Below are positions 6,301 to 12,186 of a DNA stretch of 12,186 bases, one piece after another. The notes beneath the pieces are model-generated. The model saw only the letters and a program-made list of their open reading frames with translations. It was not told the DNA's origin and made no database searches. Each line of letters begins with the position of its first letter. Position 1 is the first letter of the stretch. The DNA comes from Spirochaetia bacterium (GTDB lineage Bacteria > Spirochaetota > Spirochaetia > Treponematales > Breznakiellaceae). Both the position numbers and the translations under genes were made by a program. Location: assembly GCA_026002045.1 (NCBI GenBank), contig BOAV01000074.1, positions 1-12,186 on the forward strand. The letters run 5' to 3'.

Positions 6301-8865
6301 ATGCCTAAAAGAACCTCCGCCCCCACCAAACTCACCGAAATAGACTCCTACACCTACCCCGAATATGACCGGGCCAACATCCCCCGTGTAGGCATGGCCC
6401 AATATGACATGGCAGCCAGTCCCGAAGCAAAATACGACTATGACCCCCACCTTGACCCGTCCCTCCAATGGACAGGAAAGACCGAAGGCACATCCTTCAA
6501 AGTCCCTACATCTTCAATTCACATCCATGAAGCCATAAAACCCCATAAAATAATCCGTTCCGTCCAGACCATAGGGGAAGACACCCAGGAATCTCAAATG
6601 AAGTTATTTGAGGAACAGGAAACCGATATAGAACGAATGAACCGCAAGTCAGACGCCATAGAGTTTTACCAGCACAAGGATAAATGGACAAACCGCCTCA
6701 TAGCCGGGGACAGCCTGGTCATTATGAATTCCCTCCTTGAAAAAGAAGGCATGGGCGGCCAGGTCCAAATGGTCTACATAGACCCACCCTATGGAATAAA
6801 ATACGGTTCCAATTTTCAGCCCTTTGTTAATAAACGGGATGTGAAAGATAAAAAGGATGAAGATTTATCCCAGGAACCGGAAATGATAACAGCCTTCCGG
6901 GACACCTGGGAATTAGGAGTACATTCATATTTAACTTATCTCCGGAATCGTTTATTACTTGCAAGAGAATTATTATCGGAAAGCGGTAGCGTTTTTGTAC
7001 AAATAAGTGATGAAAATGTACATCTGATTAGAAATTTATGTGATGAAATCTTTGGCCCTACTAATTTTATTTCAGAGATAGTATTCAGAAAAAAAGGAAT
7101 GACATTAGGGGCTAAAACATTAGAGACAATGAATGATTTTATAATTTGGTATGCAAAGGACATATCCCAAATAAAATATAAACAATTATATGAACCTTAT
7201 AATGTTGAAGGTGCTTCTCGTTGGTCTATGGTCGAATTGCCCGATGCTACACGCCGCTCTTTGACCAATGATGAATATAATAATCATAAACTTTTGCCAA
7301 TGGGTAGCCGTGTTTTTAGATTGGTTTCTCAGCGTGCGCCTTCATTTTCGCCTAACAACGTTTTTGACTTTGAATATAAGGGGAAAATTTATAAAGCACC
7401 CGGTTGTTGGGTAACAAATAAAGAAGGTATGGCCGTTTTAGCAAAGAATGAACGTTTCTATCCAGAAGGAACTAATCTTAGTTATATCCAATACATTACC
7501 GATTTTCCTTACAAAAAACTAACTAACCTATGGACAGATACTACAGGTGCAAATGGAAAAATTTATGTGGTTCAGACATCAGAAAAGGTTATTCAACGCT
7601 GTCTCCTCATGACCACCGATCCCGGCGACCTTGTCCTCGACATTACCTGCGGAAGCGGAACTACTGCCTATGTTGCTGAACAATGGGGCCGCCGCTGGAT
7701 CACCTGCGACACTTCCCGTATTGCCATCACCCTTGCCAAAAAACGGCTTATGACCGCAACCTTCAACTATTACAAACTAGCCCATCCGGAGCAGGGTGTT
7801 GGCGCCGGATTTGTGTATAAAACCGTCCCCCATATCACCCTCAAATCCATTGCGAACAATGAACCCCCGGATCAGGAAACCCTCTATGACCAGCCGGAAA
7901 TTGAAAAGAAAGTAGTCCGCATATCCGGCCCCTTTACCGTTGAGGCCCTCCCGGCTCCTGTTGGCAGCCCCATCGTTAAACCCCTGGATGATGAAGGCGA
8001 TAGCCCCGCCCCGCAGTTCCATGAGAATACCGGAAAAAAACAAGCCGACTGGATGGAAGAATTACGGGCCGCAGGGATTATAGGCCGTAATGGGGCAAAA
8101 ATTGAATTCTCCCGAGTAGAAGCCCTGGAAGGCACAAAGTTCCTCCACGCCGAAGCCGAGACCAAAGAACCGCAGCCCCGCCATGCCGTAGTTTGCTTTG
8201 CCGGGGAAACTCTCCCCCTCGATACCCGCATGGTGAATCAGGCAATGAACGAAGCCGAAAGCATCCGCCCCAAGCCGGCGCTAATAGTTTTCGCCGCCTT
8301 CCAATTTGACCCCTCCGCAGCCAAAGCCATAGATGATACTAAATGGCCCGGTGTAACCCTCGTAAAAGTTCAGATGAATACCGACCTCATGACCGACGAC
8401 CTCAAAAAGAAACGTTCCAGCAATCAAAGCTTCTGGCTTGTGGGGCAGCCAGATATTGTACTGAAAAAGATTGAAAAGGGTGAGGACGGGGAAGGCGGAG
8501 CTTCCCTCGGAAAGTATCAGGTTACGGTAAAGGGCTTCGATTATTATGATGTTAAAAAGGGTCAGGTAGATTCAGGCGGCGCCGACCGGATCGCCATGTG
8601 GATGCTTGATACCGATTATGACGGAATGTGCATTGACCCCAAACAAGTCTTTTTCCCCATGGAAGGGAAAAATGACGGCTGGCAGAATTTGGCAAAGGAA
8701 CTCAAAGCCGAGATTAACATGGAACTCATTGAAAAATATCACGGTGTAGAATCCCTGCCTTTTGTGGTAAAGGACAACACCCTCATCGCGGTAAAGATTG
8801 TTGATGACCGGGGAATAGAAAGCCTAAAAGTAATTCCCATAGCCCACACCGATAGCGGTAATTGA
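6301..8865 (+). CDS. mod: Type III-like DNA methyltransferase (Mod)
   Basis: The gene encodes 854 residues and appears intact. It transfers a methyl group from S-adenosylmethionine to an exocyclic base amine (adenine N6 or cytosine N4). Motif IV DPPY is at residues 161-164 inside YIDPPYGIKYGSNFQPF, and motif I (LDITCGSGTT) is at 446-455. Motif IV before motif I is the beta-class order seen in type III Mod proteins. The target-recognition region lies between them (about 200-430). The C-terminal ~350 residues form the extra domain of this large Mod subfamily, which usually pairs with a DEAH restriction subunit. AAGGAG near 6288 serves ATG 6301, 29 bases after the KAP gene. Residues about 202-431 are encoded by strikingly AT-rich DNA while both flanks are GC-rich, suggesting a swapped recognition domain. 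With res broken, it may now act only as an orphan modifying enzyme. The recognition sequence cannot be read from the protein. Confidence 0.9.
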   Translation: MPKRTSAPTKLTEIDSYTYPEYDRANIPRVGMAQYDMAASPEAKYDYDPHLDPSLQWTGKTEGTSFKVPTSSIHIHEAIKPHKIIRSVQTIGEDTQESQMKLFEEQETDIERMNRKSDAIEFYQHKDKWTNRLIAGDSLVIMNSLLEKEGMGGQVQMVYIDPPYGIKYGSNFQPFVNKRDVKDKKDEDLSQEPEMITAFRDTWELGVHSYLTYLRNRLLLARELLSESGSVFVQISDENVHLIRNLCDEIFGPTNFISEIVFRKKGMTLGAKTLETMNDFIIWYAKDISQIKYKQLYEPYNVEGASRWSMVELPDATRRSLTNDEYNNHKLLPMGSRVFRLVSQRAPSFSPNNVFDFEYKGKIYKAPGCWVTNKEGMAVLAKNERFYPEGTNLSYIQYITDFPYKKLTNLWTDTTGANGKIYVVQTSEKVIQRCLLMTTDPGDLVLDITCGSGTTAYVAEQWGRRWITCDTSRIAITLAKKRLMTATFNYYKLAHPEQGVGAGFVYKTVPHITLKSIANNEPPDQETLYDQPEIEKKVVRISGPFTVEALPAPVGSPIVKPLDDEGDSPAPQFHENTGKKQADWMEELRAAGIIGRNGAKIEFSRVEALEGTKFLHAEAETKEPQPRHAVVCFAGETLPLDTRMVNQAMNEAESIRPKPALIVFAAFQFDPSAAKAIDDTKWPGVTLVKVQMNTDLMTDDLKKKRSSNQSFWLVGQPDIVLKKIEKGEDGEGGASLGKYQVTVKGFDYYDVKKGQVDSGGADRIAMWMLDTDYDGMCIDPKQVFFPMEGKNDGWQNLAKELKAEINMELIEKYHGVESLPFVVKDNTLIAVKIVDDRGIESLKVIPIAHTDSGN
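6319..6458 (+). repeat. Direct repeat copy 2 (5' end of mod)
   Basis: This copy is in place at the start of the full-length methyltransferase gene and matches 4904-5043 with 8 mismatches over 140 bases. Together with copy 1 it forms direct repeats separated by about 1.28 kb that contain the tail of the short ORF and the whole KAP gene. Recombination between them would delete the KAP gene and restore a single mod start. Confidence 0.9.
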
Positions 8866-8899
8866 GAAATTGCCCTATACTGATAAATAGGAGAGGATT

Positions 8900-9253
8900 A
8901 TGACAGCAATGACAGAAATAATTGATGCGGATCGTTTATCGTCAATATTTGAAATCCCCGAGGAAATGAGGCATAGCCGGGTAGAGGTCACTATCCGGCC
9001 CTTTCCCGTATCTTCGGAAAAAAACAAACCAAAGGTTAATATGGAATTGCTTAACAAATTCCATAATGCCGGATTTGATTTTAAGGAGCATTTAAGACAG
9101 AAACTTGCAGAAGGGTATCAATTTGATTTTGACGCTCAAAAAGTCATAGATGGCACGGAAACGGAAGAAGAAATGCAGGCACGTTTCAGGGCGGAGAAAA
9201 ACGCTTGGGCGGATGATGTAGCGGAGAGGGTGAGAAATGGAACATCTGAATAA
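8900..9253 (+). CDS. Probable antitoxin of PIN-type toxin-antitoxin pair
   Basis: The gene encodes 117 residues. ATG 8900 follows GGAGAGG (8890-8896); a second ATG at 8909 is possible but farther from the ribosome-binding site. The N-terminal part (IIDADRLSSIFEIPEEMRHSRVEVTIRPF written in pieces: residues 5-17 and 18-33) resembles the short beta-alpha segment common in small antitoxins that precede PIN toxins. The C-terminal half (about 45-117) is charged and helical (LNKFHNAGFDFKEHL, TETEEEMQARFRAEKNAWADD), as expected for a toxin-wrapping region. It overlaps the toxin gene by 17 bases in another frame, which favours coupled synthesis. In such pairs the antitoxin neutralises the toxin and often represses its own promoter; TATACT at 8876-8881 could be a -10 box but has no good -35. 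Assignment rests mainly on the PIN neighbour. Confidence 0.7.
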   Translation: MTAMTEIIDADRLSSIFEIPEEMRHSRVEVTIRPFPVSSEKNKPKVNMELLNKFHNAGFDFKEHLRQKLAEGYQFDFDAQKVIDGTETEEEMQARFRAEKNAWADDVAERVRNGTSE

Positions 9254-9641
9254 GAAAACGGTTCTTCTTGACGCCAATGTGGTTCTTCGTTTTCTTGTCG
9301 GTGATATTCCCGGAATGGCAATCAAAGCAGCCGCTGTGATTGCGGATACTGATTGCACAGTACCGGTCGAAGTAGTTGCTGAAGTTGCCTATAATTTACG
9401 AAGGAAATATGGTCATACACGGGAATTAGTTGCTGAAAAAATCAAGAATTTTTGCCTTTTAAAAGAAAATTTAGTGTTAGAAAGCAATATTGTTCGCTTC
9501 GCTTGTAATCTCTATGCTTCTTCCAACCTGGATTTTGTAGATTGTCTTCTTGATGGATACGCAAAAATAAAAGGCAACCCTGTATTCACCTTTGACGGAG
9601 ACCTAAAAAAACAACTGGGAGCAAAAGTTTTCAATGGCTAA
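9237..9641 (+). CDS. PIN-domain toxin (VapC-like ribonuclease)
   Basis: The gene encodes 134 residues, close to the normal size of VapC-type PIN toxins. All four acidic positions of the PIN active site are visible: Asp12 in VLLDANVVLRFL, Glu49 (or Glu45) in VEVVAEV, Asp102 in LDFVDCLL, and Asp120 in FTFDGDL. They would bind divalent metal and cut RNA, often tRNA or rRNA, when the antitoxin is lost. The start lies 17 bases inside the antitoxin gene, and its TAA (9639-9641) overlaps the first codons of res by 8 bases. The toxin thus sits in one translational chain with res. Placement of a toxin-antitoxin pair between mod and res may stabilise the restriction locus; this is inference. There is no sign of truncation or active-site loss. 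Confidence 0.85.
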   Translation: MEHLNKKTVLLDANVVLRFLVGDIPGMAIKAAAVIADTDCTVPVEVVAEVAYNLRRKYGHTRELVAEKIKNFCLLKENLVLESNIVRFACNLYASSNLDFVDCLLDGYAKIKGNPVFTFDGDLKKQLGAKVFNG

Positions 9642-9906
9642 GATAGACCAGCTAATAATCAGCTCCCCCTATGTAGAACCAAAAGACCACTGGAAATATA
9701 ACTACAATAAACAAACCTTTGAACGCACCCCCGGCCGCCGTTCTGCGGGCTATTTCATAGCAGGACAAGGCACAAATCAATACAACGATATCGGCCAATT
9801 CATCCCCCTTCCTTTGGTAAATGAAATCCGCAACAGGGTAAAAACATGGCGGGAAAACAACTACCCCGGCATAACCGGAATCACCCGTAAACTGCTGAAC
9901 CATTAG
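9634..9906 (+). pseudogene. res: res, N-terminal fragment ended by premature TAG
   Basis: ATG 9634 overlaps the PIN-toxin stop by 8 bases, which suits coupled translation. The 90 residues encoded (SPYVEPKDHWKYN near 10-22, GRRSAGYF near 34-41, NNYPGITGITRKLLNH at the end) are the normal start of the large DEAH restriction subunit that partners this Mod type. The frame is then closed by TAG at 9904-9906. The same frame continues beyond it with TANEERPYPFFFCQMDAIET, which is ordinary Res sequence. In relatives, as I remember them, a Trp follows LLNH or LLEH at this point, so one G-to-A change in TGG would explain the stop. Other genes in the window end in TAG, so there is no reason to expect recoding. 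A sequencing error is the main alternative. Confidence 0.8.
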
Positions 9907-9948
9907 ACCGCCAATGAAGAACGCCCTTATCCCTTCTTTTTCTGCCAA

Positions 9949-12129
9949 ATGGATGCCATCGAAACAATAATATGGCTTGCCGAAGCCCCTGATGCGGAAA
10001 AGACCGGCATCGAAATAGAAGGTGACGGCGGCGATTTCAAGCGTATCTGTACCAAGCTCTGCACCGGCGGCGGTAAAACCACCGTAATGGCCATGCTCAT
10101 AGCGTGGCAGGTCTGCAATAAAGTTTCCTATCCCCATGATAACCGCTTTACAAAAAATGTATTTATCGTGGCCCCCGGCTTAACGGTCCGCAACCGCTTA
10201 CAAGTCCTGATGACCGGAGGCGATAATAACTATTACCATGAATTCAGGATAGTCCCCACAACCCTGCAAGAAAAATTACATCAAGGCAAAGTAGTAATAA
10301 ATAACTGGCAAGCCCTTTCATGGGACACTTCCAATGACATTCTAAAACGTAAATCTGTTGACAAGCGGGGGCCAAAAAGCAACGAAGCCTACGCCCGTGA
10401 GGTATTAGGCCCCATCGCCAATGCAAAAAATATTCTGGTCATCAACGATGAAGCCCACCATGCCTGGCGGATAAACCCCCAAAACAAAGATAAAGTAAGC
10501 AAAGAAATTGTCAAGGAAGCCACCGTTTGGATAAACGGCCTTGACCGCATCCATGCCGCCCGGAACATCCTCACCTGTTATGATTTTTCTGCAACCCCCT
10601 TTGCACCCTCCGGCAAAAAGAACGATTCCGAAGCCCTGTTCCCCTGGATAGTCAGCGACTTTGGCCTTAACGATGGTATAGAATCCGGTTTAGTAAAAAC
10701 TCCCCGTGTCGTAGTCCGTGATGACGCCGCCCCTTCAACCAAAGATTTTCATTCCAAGCTCTACCACCTCTACGCCGATGAAACCGTAAAATCCAATATC
10801 AACCAGTCCGCCAAACCGGAAGCCCCCCTCCCGGACCTGGTAATCCAGGCCTACAACCTTCTCGGCGCCGACTGGCTGGAAGCCTATAATAATTGGACCG
10901 CCATTTCCCCCGAAACTGGACAGCCCTTTTCCGCAGTCCCCCCGGTGATGATTACCGTAGCAAATACAACTGAAACGGCGGCCCGTATTGAATACGCATT
11001 TTTACATAAACACCTAATTACCAAAGAATTATGCGATCCCGCCTGCCTCATTCATATAGATTCAAAAACCCTGGAAAAAGCAGAACAGGAAAACATAGAC
11101 CTTAACGAATTTTCTACCAATGATGATGAAGGAGAAGGTGAACGAAAACTAAGTCAAAAAGAACTGGCTGCCATTCTCCGTGATACCGTGGACACCGTTG
11201 GCCAGAAAGGCAAACGTGGTGAACAAATTCGCAATGTCATTTCTGTTGGTATGCTTACCGAAGGTTGGGACGCAAAAACTGTAACCCATATTTTAGGTCT
11301 CCGGGCATTCTCCAGCCAGCTTCTCTGTGAACAGGTAATAGGCCGGGGTCTGCGCCGTAAGTCCTATGATGTAAACCCCGATACCGGACTTTTTACCCCC
11401 GAATATGTAAACATCTTCGGCATCCCCTTTACCTTTCTTCCCCATGAAGGAGGGGATGAAGGCGGTGGACCGCCCCCATTGCCAAAAACCCAGGTAGAAG
11501 CCCTCTTGGAACGTGCCGAATATGAAATTTCCTGGCCCAACATCATTCGTATTGACCATGAATTAAACCCCAAATTGCACGTTGATATAAAAAATATCGA
11601 ACCCCTAACCTTAGACGCCGCCGATACCCGTATACGCGCAGACTTGGCCCCCATCATTGATGGAAAAACCGACCTCCGTAAATGCACCGACATCGACCTT
11701 GAAAAAATAGAGTCCCTTTTCCGTATGCAAAGGATCATCTTTGATACCACAGCAAGGGTATACGAAGCCATGAAATCATCTTGGCAGACCCAAGCCACCC
11801 CCTATGCCCTAATTGGTCAACTATTTAAACTGGTAGAGAAGTACCTCCAGTCCGGCAGAATCCACATAGAGCCACCCCTGTTCGCTATGGATGAGCTTCG
11901 TGTCCGCATCATGTATATGCTTAACATGAACAAGATAGTAGAGCACCTCTGGAAATACATCCGGCTTGAACAAACCGAAAAGATAATCCCCATATTCGAC
12001 CCCAATAAAAAGACCCGTTCCACTACAGATATGCCCACTTGGTATACTTCAAAACCCTGTTTTATTAGGCGAAGCCTATACGGTTTAATACCCCGCGGCT
12101 TGCCGCGGCTGAAAGTAAGAATATACTAG
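9949..12129 (+). pseudogene. res: res, helicase fragment truncated by insertion element
   Basis: This is the continuation of res in the same frame after the TAG. Numbered from the internal ATG 9949, it carries the superfamily 2 motifs in order: Walker A TGGGKT (39-44), DEAH (167-170) in VINDEAHHAW, SAT (214-216), a motif V region GMLTEGWDAKT (434-444), and motif VI QVIGRGLRR (462-470). These drive ATP-dependent translocation of type III-like restriction enzymes. The family-like sequence ends at MPTWYTSKPC (695-704; last codon 12058-12060). The final 22 codons to TAG 12129 are translated insertion-element DNA. The C-terminal domain, where the nuclease is expected, is therefore missing from this frame. 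ATG 9949 has no Shine-Dalgarno sequence and lies inside a conserved region, so it is not a natural start. Two independent lesions make loss of restriction very likely. Confidence 0.85.
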
Positions 12130-12186
12130 AAGGATGAGTGAGATCATCCATAAAGAACATAATGTGAGTACGCTGATGTATCACAT
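12061..12186 (+). mobile_element. Left end of an IS200/IS605-type element (partial)
   Basis: Res similarity stops after 12060. From there the sequence shows a 5-bp hairpin with GAA loop (12066-12078) and a 7-bp GC hairpin CCGCGGC/GCCGCGG with TT between (12093-12108), followed by the start of a TnpA-like gene at 12134. Subterminal imperfect hairpins instead of inverted repeats are the hallmark of this family, which moves as single-stranded DNA and makes no target duplication. The exact left tip cannot be fixed without an empty site; it is probably within a few bases of 12061. The rest of the element, and perhaps the 3' part of res, lies beyond the window. Confidence 0.75.
12134..12186 (+). 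CDS. tnpA: TnpA transposase of IS200/IS605 family, 5' end only
   Basis: Only 17 complete codons fall in the window: MSEIIHKEHNVSTLMYH. The H-x-x-HNVS-x-L-x-YH pattern is the typical N-terminus of IS200-type Y1 HUH transposases. The catalytic HUH and Tyr residues would lie beyond the window. An in-frame TAA at 12116-12118 means ATG 12134 is the first possible ATG. The purine-rich AGAAGG runs directly up to it, so spacing is unusually tight; weak translation is common for these transposases. The element is oriented like res. Confidence 0.75.
   Translation, partial: MSEIIHKEHNVSTLMYH

Noticed and set aside
8876..8881. TATACT as a promoter for the toxin-antitoxin pair
   Set aside because: No acceptable -35 element lies 16-18 bases upstream, so it is not listed as a promoter.
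9904..9906. Recoding of TAG (readthrough or an alternative code) in res
   Set aside because: Other genes here end naturally in TAG, no recoding structure is evident, and res carries a second lesion, so simple decay is more likely.
1..12186. CRISPR array, tRNA or rRNA gene
   Set aside because: No regularly spaced repeats, cloverleaf with T-loop signature, or conserved rRNA segment was found on either strand.

Overview
The window is a bacterial genomic defence island with a decayed mobile-element margin on each side. Gene style (compact operons, clear Shine-Dalgarno sites, ATG/GTG/TTG starts) and the general look of the small hypothetical proteins suggest a host-associated spirochaete of the Treponema group, but no marker gene here proves this.

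Left margin (1-1534): no intact gene. Positions 61-450 are packed with inverted repeats, including a perfect 18-bp inverted repeat around an 11-bp hairpin. A minus-strand fragment (1220-915) is the C-terminal end of a phage/plasmid-type primase, followed by a plausible intrinsic terminator. This is probably a prophage or plasmid remnant. A good sigma70-type promoter at 1472-1500 then opens the plus-strand gene series.

Middle (1535-4835): three small hypothetical genes (1535, 1746, 2438) precede a visibly AT-rich block. That block holds a 454-residue protein with a C-terminal PD-(D/E)XK-like nuclease signature (2687) and two adjacent small proteins that are paralogues of each other (4066, 4455).

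Core (4877-12129): this is a type III-like restriction-modification locus. The methyltransferase gene mod (6301-8865) looks intact. Its first ~50 codons also occur upstream as a separate 70-codon ORF (4877-5089), and a KAP-type P-loop NTPase gene (5090-6271) lies between the two copies. An antitoxin/PIN-toxin pair (8900-9641) is wedged between mod and res with overlapping coding ends. The restriction helicase gene res is broken twice: by an in-frame TAG at 9904-9906, apparently replacing a Trp codon, and by an IS200/IS605-type element entering near 12061 that removes the C-terminal part from this reading frame. The element's tnpA start is cut by the window end.

Overall reading: a modification-competent, restriction-crippled type III-like system carrying three accessory modules (nuclease plus paralogous pair, KAP NTPase, toxin-antitoxin). 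Composition changes suggest separate acquisitions, including an AT-rich replacement of the target-recognition region inside mod.
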